NCBI GenBank assembly: GCA_046330415.1
Contig: JAXLSW010000024.1
Span: forward strand, 1-64,000
Reading direction: 5' to 3'
Length of the DNA stretch: 64,000 bases
DNA from: RHKX01 sp046330415
GTDB taxonomy: Bacteria > Actinomycetota > Thermoleophilia > Solirubrobacterales > 70-9
A program made the translations under genes and the position numbers. Below the pieces are notes generated by a model. It was not told the DNA's origin, searched no databases, and saw only the letters and a list, made by a program, of their open reading frames with translations. Within the stretch, counting starts at the first letter, position 1. Every line of letters begins with the position of its first letter. Below, in pieces: positions 1-8,100 of this stretch.

Positions 1-77
1 TCGACTTCGGCGGCGCCTCCGCTCGCGTCCCCATCCAGCCCGAAGCTGAGCTGCTCGCTTTCGACCCCGGAGCTCAC
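1..77 (-). CDS. N-terminus of a probable AddA/UvrD-type helicase-nuclease (partial)
   Basis: Only the first 25 codons lie in the window. A GTG at 77-75 overlaps the TGA stop of the upstream addB-like gene in a GTGA junction, and reading on gives VSSGVESEQLSFGLDGDASG and continues open to the window edge. No domain is visible in this stretch. AddB-like nucleases are normally followed directly by their UvrD-family partner AddA, and the translational coupling fits that, so the helicase call is inference from position. The sequence left of this window would decide it. Confidence 0.45.
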   Translation of the reverse strand, partial: MSSGVESEQLSFGLDGDASGGAAEV

Positions 78-3000
78 GCCGCCGCGTCCTCCTCGGCCTC
101 CGGATCCTCGATCTCGACCCCGCGCTCGATCCGGCAGATCGGCCCGAGCGCGCACCACGTCGGGCACTTCCCGTCCCGCGGATCGCGGGCGATCCGCCCC
201 TCGCGCATCCCCGCGACGATCTCGCCGGCGCGCGCCTCCGCCGTCGCCAGCAGCTCTTCGAACGCATCCTCCTCGAGGAAGTCGGTACGGACGACGTCGG
301 CCGTCTCGGACGGGAGCACGCTTCCCTTCAGCTCCTTGCGCATCAGCCCGCGCGGGCGGTCTTTCTCCGTCGCCCCCAGCGGGCTGTAGAGGCCGCCCGC
401 GGGATCGAAGCCGAAGCTGCGAGCGGCGAGCAGGTAGAGCGGCATCTGCAGCTTCCCGTCCTTGAGGAGCTTGGCGGCTTCGGTGACCGAGCTCGAGAGC
501 TTGTAGTCGCGGACCAGCGCGTGGTTGCCGGCGACGTCGATGCGGTCGATCCGGCCGTGCAGCTTGAAGCCGCGAAGCTGCGCCGCCGGATGATCGTCCC
601 CCTGCCCGTCGCCGAACGTCACCTCCAGGAGCGCGGGGTCGGGTGTCGCTTCACCGCCGGTGACGGCGTCGCGCCGCAGGAAGCGCGCGATCAACGCGTC
701 GTTGCGCCGCAGCCTGATCCGCGCCTGCGCGGAGCCGAGGTCCCAGCCGTATCCATCCGGATCCGGCGCCCCGGCCACCTCGCGCGCGAGCTCGGCGGCC
801 CGCTCGATCCAGAGGCCGACGTTCTCCTCGCCGGGGCGGGCGGTCCCGCCCGGTTGCTCGCGGTAGAGCCGCTCGAGGACCGCGTGCGCGAGGCCACCGT
901 TCTCGATCGGCTCGGGGTCCGGCCCCAGTGGCCGGGGCCGCAGCTCGTGGCCGACGAACCAGCGATAGGAGCACGTGTCGTACTCCTCGAGCGTCGAGGC
1001 CCCGTAGGGACGGTCGGCCGCCAGGGTGGCGAGTACGTCGGGGTTGGTGAGCGGCCCGGGGGACGCCGCGGCCTCGATCGCCCGGCCGGCCCGCCCGAGG
1101 GCCTCACCGACGCGCTCCGCGAGCTCCTCGGGGAGCTGCGCCGCCGGGCCCGCCGTCAGCTCCGTCCGGCCTCGGGCCGCGAGGGCGCGAGCGAGGTCTC
1201 GCTCGCTCGTCGCGTGCGCCGGATCCGGCACCACGTCCTCGGGTTCGGCGCGCGTCGCCAGCAGCGCCTCGACCGGATCGTCGGCGGGATCGGTGCTCGG
1301 CGGCGGCAGCAGCAGCGAGCGCACCTCGTCCACGTAGGGGCTGCGCGGCTTCGGGGTCCCGGACTCGTCGCTTGCGGGGTAGGAGAGGTGCAGGCGCTCG
1401 CTCGGCAGTGAGACGCATGAGTAGAAGAGGAAGCGCTCCTCCGCCGCCGGGTCGCTGCGGGCCGGAAGCCCGAGCGCGGCACGGCGCTCGGAGGAGAGCA
1501 GCGGATCGGCGGGCGCCCGGGTCGGGAAGGAGCCGTCGGCGAGTCCGGCGACGAACAGGTGGCGCAGGCGCGTCGCCCGCAGGCGGTAGGGGCTGAGGAT
1601 GCGGACGCGACCCTCGGTGCCGCCGCTCCACAGCGGCACGCGCACGTGCGAGAGCAGCTCGGCGAGCTCGCCCGCGGTGGGCGCCAGCGGCCCGAGCGCC
1701 GAGACCTCCTCCAGCGCGCGGCCGATCTCGGACGCCGCGCGCAGCTCCACCCCGGGACCGGCCGAGGGGACGAAGCCACTGCGCATGTGCGGGCGCTCGG
1801 CGACGTCGGCGGCGATCCGCGCGGCGACGGCGGCCACGCGCCCGGGGTCGGTGCCGGCCGCGGCGAGGGCGTCCAGCTCCCAGATCCCGGAGCCGCCGCC
1901 CGGACCGTCGGAGTCGTTGGCGTCGCCGGAGCCACCCGTTCCGGTCCAGCTTGCGAGCGCCTCGGCCGCGGTGCTCATCCGCTCACGCAGGACGGCGCGC
2001 TCGAGCCAGTCGACGCGACCCGCCGCCGTCCGCGCGGGGCGTCGCAGGAAGGCGACCACGTCCGCCGCCGTTCCGCTCCCCGCGGCGATCTCCAGCAGCC
2101 TCAGCAGCGCCGAGCCGGTCGCCGTCTCGCCGAGCGCGACTCGCGCCTCGGGCGCGACCGGGACCCCGAGGCCCGCGAGCACGCGGGCGAAGAGCGGCGC
2201 CTGCCGGTCTGGCGAGCGCAGGGCGACCGCGACTTCGTCGGGATCTGTCCCGGCGGCGAGGAGCGCGGCGACGGCGCGCCCGACGAGCTCGGCCTCGCTG
2301 CGGTCTCCGGCTCCTTCGAGCAGGCGTAGGGAGTCGGGGTCCGGCTCGGCGGCGGGGGGGTCCGGCTCGAAGAGGTGGCGCTCGAGGTGGTGGAGGGCGT
2401 CTCCCGCGCCCGCCGCCCGCACGAGCGGCGGCTCGATGTCGGCGCCCAGCTCGTCGACGAGCGTCCCGCGCAGCTCGGCGCGGGCGGCGAGCGCTGGGCG
2501 GTCCTCCTCGAAGGTGATGGCGATGGTGACGTCGCAGGCCGCTCCGAGCGCCCCGACGAGCTCGGTCTGCTGGCGCGAGAGATCGTCGAATCCGAGCAGG
2601 AAGACGGGACGCGAGCGCCACGCGGCGGGATTCGCGCGCAGGCTGGAGATCGCGAGATCGGCGAGCGTGCCCTCGTCGCTCAGGCCGGCGGCGTCGCGCA
2701 GGCGCTCGTACTCCGAGACCAGCGAGGCGATCTCACGCTCGTAGGTGAGGGGAGCGTCGCCACCCTCACCGCCGTCGGACCTCTCGGGGTTCTGCTCGGC
2801 CGCCACGATCGCCCCCTCGAGAACGGCGGCGTCGTAGCCGGCGGCCTGCAGGTCCGAGATCAGGGACTCGAGCGCCGGAGCGAAGCCCTCGTGCCGCGCT
2901 GAGCGCCGCAGCGTGCGCAGCTCCGCGCCGCGTGCGGCTGCGCGGGCGAGCCAGATGCGCTGCATCCGCGTCGCGGTCGGTCGCGCTTCGGCTCCGACCG

Positions 3001-3217
3001 CGCGCCGCACCTCCTCGAAGAGGCCCGGGAGCGTGGTCAGGGTGCCGCCGACGAGGGCGCCCCCGGGGCGGCGGCAGAGCTGGCGATCGAGGCGGTCGAC
3101 GTCGTCACGGGTGGGCGCGACCAGCAGCGGATCGGCCGCGATCGACGCCTCGAAGCGTTCGAGGATGACCTCCTCGCGGCCCGATCCGGGCGGTCCTGAG
3201 AGGACCGTCAGCCCCAT
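74..3217 (-). CDS. AddB-like PD-(D/E)XK nuclease, recombination repair
   Basis: A 1047-residue protein with the layout of AddB/ATP-dependent nuclease subunit B. It has an N-terminal helicase-like fold with a P-loop-like SGPPGSGRE, a long middle, and a C-terminal nuclease block. That block shows YDTCSYRWF, then GRIDRID and VRDYK (metal-binding and catalytic PD-(D/E)XK residues), and finally CPTWCALGPIC. The first Cys and the last three are spaced like the iron-sulfur cluster of AddB. The P-loop lysine is Arg and the following Ser/Thr is Glu, so ATP binding is doubtful. An upstream in-frame start at 3397 exists, but I chose the ATG at 3217 because homologues begin at the P-loop strand. The role would be double-strand break end resection together with the overlapping downstream gene. 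Confidence 0.8.
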   Translation of the reverse strand: MGLTVLSGPPGSGREEVILERFEASIAADPLLVAPTRDDVDRLDRQLCRRPGGALVGGTLTTLPGLFEEVRRAVGAEARPTATRMQRIWLARAAARGAELRTLRRSARHEGFAPALESLISDLQAAGYDAAVLEGAIVAAEQNPERSDGGEGGDAPLTYEREIASLVSEYERLRDAAGLSDEGTLADLAISSLRANPAAWRSRPVFLLGFDDLSRQQTELVGALGAACDVTIAITFEEDRPALAARAELRGTLVDELGADIEPPLVRAAGAGDALHHLERHLFEPDPPAAEPDPDSLRLLEGAGDRSEAELVGRAVAALLAAGTDPDEVAVALRSPDRQAPLFARVLAGLGVPVAPEARVALGETATGSALLRLLEIAAGSGTAADVVAFLRRPARTAAGRVDWLERAVLRERMSTAAEALASWTGTGGSGDANDSDGPGGGSGIWELDALAAAGTDPGRVAAVAARIAADVAERPHMRSGFVPSAGPGVELRAASEIGRALEEVSALGPLAPTAGELAELLSHVRVPLWSGGTEGRVRILSPYRLRATRLRHLFVAGLADGSFPTRAPADPLLSSERRAALGLPARSDPAAEERFLFYSCVSLPSERLHLSYPASDESGTPKPRSPYVDEVRSLLLPPPSTDPADDPVEALLATRAEPEDVVPDPAHATSERDLARALAARGRTELTAGPAAQLPEELAERVGEALGRAGRAIEAAASPGPLTNPDVLATLAADRPYGASTLEEYDTCSYRWFVGHELRPRPLGPDPEPIENGGLAHAVLERLYREQPGGTARPGEENVGLWIERAAELAREVAGAPDPDGYGWDLGSAQARIRLRRNDALIARFLRRDAVTGGEATPDPALLEVTFGDGQGDDHPAAQLRGFKLHGRIDRIDVAGNHALVRDYKLSSSVTEAAKLLKDGKLQMPLYLLAARSFGFDPAGGLYSPLGATEKDRPRGLMRKELKGSVLPSETADVVRTDFLEEDAFEELLATAEARAGEIVAGMREGRIARDPRDGKCPTWCALGPICRIERGVEIEDPEAEEDAAA

Positions 3218-3270
3218 CTCGGGACCCCCGGAAGGCGGCTCTGTTCGCAACTTGCGGGCATCGCTTCGAG

Positions 3271-3291
3271 CATAGGTCGCCCATAGGTCGC
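3271..3291. repeat. Tandem 10-bp direct repeat CATAGGTCGC
   Basis: CATAGGTCGC occurs at 3271-3280 and again at 3282-3291, one helical turn apart, in the 163-bp divergent region between the addB-like gene and the gene at 3381. The spacing suits a dimeric regulator or two overlapping -10 boxes for the leftward gene (TATGCT read on the minus strand). No regulator is identified. Confidence 0.4.
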
Positions 3292-3380
3292 TGCAGGGAC
3301 CGCGTTTCCTGACAAGTCCCGCCTTCCCCGCTCCCTCCGCGCCGTTTTGCCGTCGGGACCCCCCTCTATCTTCGCCCCCG

Positions 3381-3836
3381 ATGCCTCTCTGCTTCATCGA
3401 TCCCGGCGATGCGATCCGCGTCGTCGCCGACTCCGTAGGTCGCGAGGCCCGGCGCCAGCTTCTCGGCGAGGCCGTCCGCGCCTGGGTCGACGAGATTCCC
3501 GACGACGAGCTCGAGGCCCACTACGCGAAGGCCATCTCCGAGCTGGACGAGCACGACATCTCGATGCTCGCCGCCTGGCACGCCTCGATGAACATCGCGC
3601 ACCCGATCCCCAACCGCGAGTTCCTCATCAACGCCTTCGAGTCGCTCGGCGCCCACCGCCGCGAGGCGCTCAAGCTCGCCGCCGGCTTCCGGGGCGAGGA
3701 GGCCGTCGACCGCGGCGTCACCGAGGAGCGCGCGCTGGAGACGGTGCTCGAGTGGCTGAGCCCGGCCCGGAAGGAGGAGCTCGCCGTCGAGGCGATGGAG
3801 CTCTACCTCTGGGACCGCGCCGGCTCAGACAACTAG
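3381..3836 (+). CDS. Hypothetical helical protein, 151 aa
   Basis: I do not recognise a named family. The protein is mostly charged helix with no signal peptide or membrane segment, so it is probably cytoplasmic. A central stretch (SMNIAHPIPNREFLINAFESL) and a C-terminal acidic helix (ELAVEAMELYLWDRAG) look well ordered. The ATG has no Shine-Dalgarno sequence, but TATCTT (3367-3372) lies 8 nt before it, so the mRNA is probably leaderless. It is transcribed divergently from the addB-like gene. Codon use is typical for the window, which supports a real gene. Confidence 0.75.
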   Translation: MPLCFIDPGDAIRVVADSVGREARRQLLGEAVRAWVDEIPDDELEAHYAKAISELDEHDISMLAAWHASMNIAHPIPNREFLINAFESLGAHRREALKLAAGFRGEEAVDRGVTEERALETVLEWLSPARKEELAVEAMELYLWDRAGSDN

Positions 3837-3871
3837 CCTGGCGGACGGAGAGCCGCCAGCTCGGCGTCATC

Positions 3872-3889
3872 GCGGGCCTCACGGCCCGC
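3872..3889. terminator. Hairpin after the 151-aa gene
   Basis: GCGGGCC (3872-3878) and GGCCCGC (3883-3889) form a 7-bp GC stem with a 4-nt loop, 35 bp past the stop of the 3381 gene. There is no T tract. It may be a non-canonical terminator between two convergent genes. Confidence 0.45.
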
Positions 3890-3932
3890 TGGCCGCGGTC
3901 CGGGCAAGCCCTGGGGTGCGCATCCCAGCGCG

Positions 3933-4046
3933 CGTTGCCATAAAGGTCCGCGTGGGGACACAAAATGGCAACGCAGGTCCGTTGCCACGCCGACGACCCC
4001 GGTCCCCACGCGGCATCGGCGCCTAACGCCAGCCGCCGGCGGCTGG
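3933..4046. repeat. Nested inverted-repeat block between convergent genes
   Basis: Outer arms of 12 bp (3948-3959 and 4002-4013) pair perfectly. Inside them TGGCAACG/CGTTGCCA (3966-3973 and 3980-3987) pairs perfectly with a 6-nt loop. A further CGTTGCCA at 3933-3940 can pair with the same inner left arm, and an 18-bp perfect palindrome follows at 4029-4046. No ORF here is convincing. The block could be a bidirectional terminator or a mobile palindromic (REP-like) element; the sequence alone does not decide. Confidence 0.6.
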
Positions 4047-4111
4047 CAAGCGCCCGCGGTAGCCCACCGCCCTGGTGGCCCCTGCGCCCGGCCCCACGTT
4101 GCGCTAGGCGC

Positions 4112-5239
4112 CTACAGGTCCTTCTCGTAGATCCGGTAGGTCTTGACGATCTCGCCGCCCATGGCCTCCATGCCGCGGTTCATGGGGACGTTCGTCTCCA
4201 GGATCCAGCCGGTCTCGCCGCCGTGCTGGGGCGTGATCTCGGCCATGTCGTAATGGCGCTTGTAGAGACCGGCGGCGACGCCGGTGTGCTGGTACTCGGG
4301 CTTGACGCCAAGCGCGAAGACCCGCACCGCGTCGATCTTCTTGCGCTCGCGCAGCGCCGTGAGCCAGCCGAAGGGCAGCAGCCGCCCATGCAGCTTCTTC
4401 AGCACCTGGTTGTAGTCGGGGAGGGTGAGCGCGACGCCGATCGCCTCGCCTTCGGCGTTCTCGGCGACCATCGCCCAGTTGGGGTCGAGGATCGGCTTCA
4501 GGTCCTTGGCGTAGGCGCGGACCTCGTCCTCGGTCAGCGGCACGTGGCCCCAGTTGTTCTCCCAGGCGACGTTGTAGATGTCCATGAAGCGCGCGATCTC
4601 GTTGTTGAGGTCGTTCTTGCGCATCCCGCGGATCGTGATCCCGTGCTCGGATTCGAGCTTGTCGGCGAGCTCGAAGAGGACCGGCATCACCTCGCTGCGG
4701 CCGCTCACGTGCAGGCTCCACTTGTAGAGGTCGACGGCCTTCTCGTAGCCGTTGGACTCGATCAGCGCCGCGTAGTAGGGGTGGTGGTAGTTCTCGAGGA
4801 TCTGCGGGTCGAGGTCGAAGCCCTGGACGAGCAGCCCGCATTCGTGGTTGAGCGAGAAGTCCATCGGCCCGACGACGTGGTCGCGGCGCCGCTCCCGCAG
4901 CCATCCCTCGGCGGCCTCGATCAGCGCCGCGGCGGCCTCCGGGTCGTCCTCGCACTCGAAGAAGCCGAACTGCCCCCAGTCGTTCTGGTGGACCTCGTTG
5001 AAGCGCTGATCGACCTGGGCGGAGATGCGCCCGACGACGCGCCCGTCCCGGCGGGCCAGGAAGCAGGCGGCGTCGGCGTGCTGGAAGTAGGGGTTGCGGC
5101 GGCGGTCGAGGTGCTTCTTGCGCTCGGAGATCAGCGGCGCGACCCAGTGCTCGGAGCCCTCGTACAGCCGGAACGGCAGCATGATGAACTCGCGGATCTC
5201 CGACCGGCTCTCGGCCGGTTTGACGGTCAGCTCACTCAC
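4112..5239 (-). CDS. GNAT-like acyltransferase, 375 aa
   Basis: The protein resembles the YghO-like group of bacterial GNAT acyltransferases: conserved opening FIMLPFRLYEGSEHWVAPL, the GPMDFSLNHECGLL block, a second half with VRVFALGVKPEYQHTGVAAG (acetyl-CoA-binding loop of the GNAT fold) and an ILETNVPMNRGMEAMGG end. It is probably cytosolic. The substrate is unknown. The start follows the stop of the HAD phosphatase gene by 3 nt, so the two are co-transcribed. Family assignment is fairly sure; function is not. Confidence 0.75.
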   Translation of the reverse strand: MSELTVKPAESRSEIREFIMLPFRLYEGSEHWVAPLISERKKHLDRRRNPYFQHADAACFLARRDGRVVGRISAQVDQRFNEVHQNDWGQFGFFECEDDPEAAAALIEAAEGWLRERRRDHVVGPMDFSLNHECGLLVQGFDLDPQILENYHHPYYAALIESNGYEKAVDLYKWSLHVSGRSEVMPVLFELADKLESEHGITIRGMRKNDLNNEIARFMDIYNVAWENNWGHVPLTEDEVRAYAKDLKPILDPNWAMVAENAEGEAIGVALTLPDYNQVLKKLHGRLLPFGWLTALRERKKIDAVRVFALGVKPEYQHTGVAAGLYKRHYDMAEITPQHGGETGWILETNVPMNRGMEAMGGEIVKTYRIYEKDL

Positions 5240-5242
5240 TGG

Positions 5243-5893
5243 TCAATCACCGAGAAGCGACCTTATCTCCGGGATGGACTCGGCGTTGTCCGTGTGATGG
5301 ACGGCGAGCCAGCCGAGATCGCGCGCGGCCTCGCAGTTGACGAGCGTGTCGTCGACGAACAGGCACTCCCCGGGCTCGATCCCGCCGCCGCCCTCGCCGT
5401 CCTGCAACCGCGAGAGCGTCAGCTCGTAGATCTCGGGGTTGGGCTTGCGCATCCCGACGAAGGCTGAGTCGACGACCATCTCGAAGATCTCGTCGACCGG
5501 GAGCTTCGCCCGCCACAGCGGCTCCCACTCGCGCACGTTGTTGGTCAGGAGCGCCATCCGGTGGCCGGATGAGATCTCCCGCATCAGCGCGATCATCTCC
5601 TCGTTGGGATGCAGCGCGTCCATGTAGGTCTCGGCGAAGCGGTGGAGCTCCGGCCGGTGGCCGAGGCTCTCCTCGAAGCCGTCGCGGAGCAGGTCGAGGA
5701 ACGCCTCCTCGCTGATCCGCCCGCACTCGAGCTCGAACAGCGGGTGGGCGCCGATCCGCTCCTGCCCGTGGGCCATCGCCACGCCGAGCTGCTCGAGGGT
5801 GATCCCCGTCTCGTCCTGGAACGCGACGAACGCGTCCATGAGGGGCGAGGTGAGGACCCCGCCGAAGTCGCAGATGATCGCCTTGACCGGCAC
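5243..5893 (-). CDS. HAD-family phosphatase (subfamily IA)
   Basis: The 216-aa protein has all HAD motifs: nucleophile Asp9 in CDFGGVL, the LLTNN motif II, Lys in RKPNPEIY (motif III) and FVDDT (motif IV). Residue 11 is Gly rather than the usual second Asp, which is common in YihX-like sugar-phosphate phosphatases. The start is GTG. It is the first gene of a two-gene unit with the acyltransferase 3 nt downstream. The substrate cannot be told from sequence. Confidence 0.85.
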   Translation of the reverse strand: MPVKAIICDFGGVLTSPLMDAFVAFQDETGITLEQLGVAMAHGQERIGAHPLFELECGRISEEAFLDLLRDGFEESLGHRPELHRFAETYMDALHPNEEMIALMREISSGHRMALLTNNVREWEPLWRAKLPVDEIFEMVVDSAFVGMRKPNPEIYELTLSRLQDGEGGGGIEPGECLFVDDTLVNCEAARDLGWLAVHHTDNAESIPEIRSLLGD

Positions 5894-5938
5894 GGCGGCG
5901 GATTCTGCCCTAGCCGGCCGCGGGCGGGTGGAGCGGGG

Positions 5939-6646
5939 TCACGGACGGAGGATCTCGTAGGCGCCGACGGCCTGCTCGCCGCCGACGCTCCAGCCGAAGC
6001 GGGCCGCGCGCAGAGAGCCGCCGGGGCCGTCGTCAGCGGCTCCGCAGACGCGTAGCCCGGCGCCGCGCTCGGGCTGGTGCTCGTCGCCGTGGGGCCAGAG
6101 CTCGAGGGTCGCGCGCACGTGCTCGCCATCGCCGTCGTACTCGGTCGAGAGCAGCGGCTCCTCGTAGCCGTAGGGCTCCGCGCCGGGGAGCATCCGCGCA
6201 CCGCCGATGACCTCCTCGCCGTGCTCGTCGCGCTCGTCGGTGCGGACGCCGATCAGGACAGTCAGGGAGCCCTTCGACGTCGCCGCCCAGGCGGTCCGCA
6301 GCAGGGCGACGCCGGCGAGCGGGAGGTCCCAGAGGACGCCCGGGCCGGAGAGGGCCCCGCCGGAGCCATTGACGCTCGCGGCGACCCCGTGCACGCGGAC
6401 CTCGCCCGCGCCCATCTCAAACGCGAGCATCGGCCCTGCCGGGCTCCAGGCGAGCTCCAGCGACGCCTCCTCGCCGGCGAGCTCGACCCGTCCCTCGCTG
6501 CCGCCGATCATCTCGTCGGCGCGCAGGACGGCGGTCTCGGCGCCCTCTTGGCGGATCACCCGCGTGCCCTCCTCGTCGGAGGTGAGCGCGATGTAGCCGG
6601 CCTCGCCGCCGACGGCCGAGATCAGCGTCAGGCGACCCTCAGCCAT
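5939..6646 (-). CDS. Hypothetical beta-rich protein, 235 aa, downstream of fxsA
   Basis: This is probably an independent gene. ATG at 6646 overlaps the inferred FxsA stop (ATGGCTGA), and the protein opens MAEGRLTLISAVGGEAG. It is rich in short beta strands and Gly (for example GEVRVHGVAASVNGSGG) and has no signal peptide or TM helix. No family was recognised. In the raw sequence it is in frame with fxsA, so an automatic caller would fuse the two. Confidence 0.6.
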   Translation of the reverse strand: MAEGRLTLISAVGGEAGYIALTSDEEGTRVIRQEGAETAVLRADEMIGGSEGRVELAGEEASLELAWSPAGPMLAFEMGAGEVRVHGVAASVNGSGGALSGPGVLWDLPLAGVALLRTAWAATSKGSLTVLIGVRTDERDEHGEEVIGGARMLPGAEPYGYEEPLLSTEYDGDGEHVRATLELWPHGDEHQPERGAGLRVCGAADDGPGGSLRAARFGWSVGGEQAVGAYEILRP

Positions 6647-7246
6647 GGGTGCCGCCGGGGCCCAGGGCCGGGTCGTCGTCGGGGATCTCGCGGGCGGTCC
6701 CGTCGATGTCGTAGTCGCGGCGGGTGGAGCTGGGGCGCGGTGGGGGGAGGGAGGCGCGCCGGGGCCGTATGTGCGGCCGCGGGCGCCAGGACCGGCACCG
6801 GCTCCGGCTCCGGCGGTTGAGGCGCGGCCGCTGCGCCGGTCCTGCGGCACCGCGGCGTAGAAGAGGCGCGCGTAGCGGACGGGGCGGAAGAAGGTGGCGC
6901 CCGTGAGCAGGATGCGCCGCATGATCGCCCGCGTCGGCGGCATCAGCAGCAGTATCCCGAGGACGTCGGTGATGAAGCCCGGGCTGAGCAGCAGCGCGCC
7001 GCCGAAGATGATCGCCGCGCCGTCGTAGGTCTCCTTCGCCGGGACCCGCCCCGCGGCGATCGCCTCGTTGAAGCGGCGCCAGGCGGTGCGCCCCTGCGTG
7101 CGCGTCAGATACGCGCCGAGGAAGCCGTCGGCGAGCAGCAGCAGAAGCGTCGGCACGATCCCGATCGCCCCACCGACCTGGATGATCACGTAGAGCTCCG
7201 CGATCGGCAGGATCACGAAGACCAGGAAGAGGATCACCGGGAGCAT
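5939..7246 (-). CDS. fxsA: FxsA-like membrane protein, apparently frameshifted into the next gene
   Basis: The first ~130 residues are a clear FxsA domain: a TM segment LPVILFLVFVILPIAELYVI, then ADGFLGAYLTRTQGR, AGRVP and SPGFITDVLGILLLMPP with two more hydrophobic stretches. After residue ~150 the frame reads Ala/Pro-rich filler and then runs straight into a second protein starting at 6646. A different frame of the same DNA encodes a sensible FxsA tail (TRRDYDIDGTAREIPDDD, then a stop at 6639-6641 overlapping the ATG at 6646). I infer a one-base deletion, or a programmed shift, probably in the G6 run at 6742-6747. FxsA is an inner-membrane protein linked to F-exclusion of phage T7. TACGCT lies 8 nt before the ATG. 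Confidence 0.7.
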   Translation of the reverse strand: MLPVILFLVFVILPIAELYVIIQVGGAIGIVPTLLLLLADGFLGAYLTRTQGRTAWRRFNEAIAAGRVPAKETYDGAAIIFGGALLLSPGFITDVLGILLLMPPTRAIMRRILLTGATFFRPVRYARLFYAAVPQDRRSGRASTAGAGAGAGPGARGRTYGPGAPPSPHRAPAPPAATTTSTGPPARSPTTTRPWAPAAPMAEGRLTLISAVGGEAGYIALTSDEEGTRVIRQEGAETAVLRADEMIGGSEGRVELAGEEASLELAWSPAGPMLAFEMGAGEVRVHGVAASVNGSGGALSGPGVLWDLPLAGVALLRTAWAATSKGSLTVLIGVRTDERDEHGEEVIGGARMLPGAEPYGYEEPLLSTEYDGDGEHVRATLELWPHGDEHQPERGAGLRVCGAADDGPGGSLRAARFGWSVGGEQAVGAYEILRP

Positions 7247-7304
7247 CGGGCCGAAGCGTAGAGGCCCGCCGGGCCCGGCCGAGGCCGGTTGCTACCTTGC
7301 CCCC

Positions 7305-7619
7305 ATGACCGATGCGACAGAAGTCACCGAGGAAGAGGTCTACGAGGCGCTCGAGGAGGTCATCGACCCCGAGCTTGGCCTCGACTTCGTCTCCCTCGGC
7401 CTCGTCTACGACGTCGAGGTGGAGAAGGACCAGCAGGTCTACATCACCTTCACCCTCACCACCCCCGCCTGCCCGATCGGCCCCCAGGTCTCCGAGCAGA
7501 TGAAGGAGTTCGTCGGCGACATCGACGGCGTCGCCGCCGTCTACCCGAAGATGATCTTCGACCCCCCCTGGTCCCCGGAGATGATGTCCGAGGACGCCAA
7601 GTTCGCGCTGGGGTTCTAG
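7305..7619 (+). CDS. sufT: MIP18/SufT-like iron-sulfur assembly factor
   Basis: The 104-aa protein is a single DUF59/MIP18 domain with the diagnostic DPELGLDFVSLGLVYDV and the Cys in TPACPIG. Members of this family help mature Fe-S proteins alongside SUF. In many actinobacteria sufT closes the suf operon; here it stands alone, 23 kb from sufB. TACCTT (7293-7298) lies 6 nt before the ATG without a Shine-Dalgarno, so it is likely leaderless. It is divergent from fxsA. The paralogue PaaD is less likely because no paa genes are near. Confidence 0.85.
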   Translation: MTDATEVTEEEVYEALEEVIDPELGLDFVSLGLVYDVEVEKDQQVYITFTLTTPACPIGPQVSEQMKEFVGDIDGVAAVYPKMIFDPPWSPEMMSEDAKFALGF

Positions 7620-7646
7620 GTCGCGTTGCTGCTAGCCGGGTCCCAG

Positions 7647-7670
7647 GCTCGCACGGTTCGCGATGCGAGC
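7647..7670 (+). terminator. Hairpin downstream of sufT
   Basis: GCTCGCA (7647-7653) and TGCGAGC (7664-7670) make a 7-bp stem with a 10-nt loop, 27 bp after the sufT stop. No T run follows. Confidence 0.45.
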
Positions 7671-8035
7671 GTGCGCCTAACTAACAGCTTGGATGCACTG
7701 GCAGCGGACCCGTGTTTGGGCATCGGCAGCGCTGCTGCTCTCTTGCGTGGAAAGCAGTAACTCGCGTCACTTTGCCCTGCGTTGGGAATTGACCCACTCA
7801 GAGCAGGGCAATTCCAGGCGAAGGTGCCGTCTGACGCCCACCGCTCCGGGCGAGGAGCGGTAGTCGCGGCCGGACCCCGCCTTCGGTGTTTTGCGGGACC
7901 ACACAGCGGTACGCCCTCTTTCCAGGGGTGCCGGGTGAGAGACGCCACCAAGATCGGGACACGCAGCGCGAGGAGTGGGGCAAGTTGCGCCAGCCCCCCG
8001 AGGCGTAGGACTAGATTGCCTCAAGACGAGCCGCT

Positions 8036-8077
8036 ATCATGCCGATGATCCTTGCGAAATCCGCAATGCCGTTGGCA
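8036..8077 (+). promoter_or_regulatory. Three consecutive small palindromes, probable XRE operator
   Basis: ATCAT-GCCG-ATGAT (8036-8049), TTGCG-AAATC-CGCAA (8052-8066) and TGCC-GTT-GGCA (8067-8077) follow one another 24-65 bp before the XRE gene. A TATCAT box overlaps the first. Regulators of this type usually bind dyads over their own promoter, so autoregulation is the natural reading. A good ribosome site (GGAGGAGAG) abuts the ATG at 8101. Confidence 0.5.
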
Positions 8078-8100
8078 GCGCGCTAAATGATGGAGGAGAG

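Larger units (their letters stand above)
7620..8100. other. 481-bp non-coding boundary of the accessory island
   Basis: No ORF here has convincing protein character and no tRNA cloverleaf was found. GC is lower than on the left. It contains a terminator-like hairpin for sufT (7647-7670), a 9-bp inverted repeat TTGCCCTGC/GCAGGGCAA (7772-7780 and 7803-7811) and a run of small palindromes before the XRE gene. The change in composition suggests the left edge of horizontally acquired DNA, but no integrase or attachment-site duplication is visible. Confidence 0.5.

Noticed and set aside
3965..5467. 500-residue plus-strand frame opposite the acyltransferase and HAD genes
   Set aside because: Both antisense genes have full family motifs; the plus-strand frame has none.
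7767..8048. Overlapping ORFs on both strands in the island boundary
   Set aside because: No domain, no ribosome site, mutually antisense, and composition unlike neighbouring genes.
7620..8100. tRNA gene or attachment site at the island edge
   Set aside because: No cloverleaf, no matching direct repeat at the other edge and no integrase in the window.
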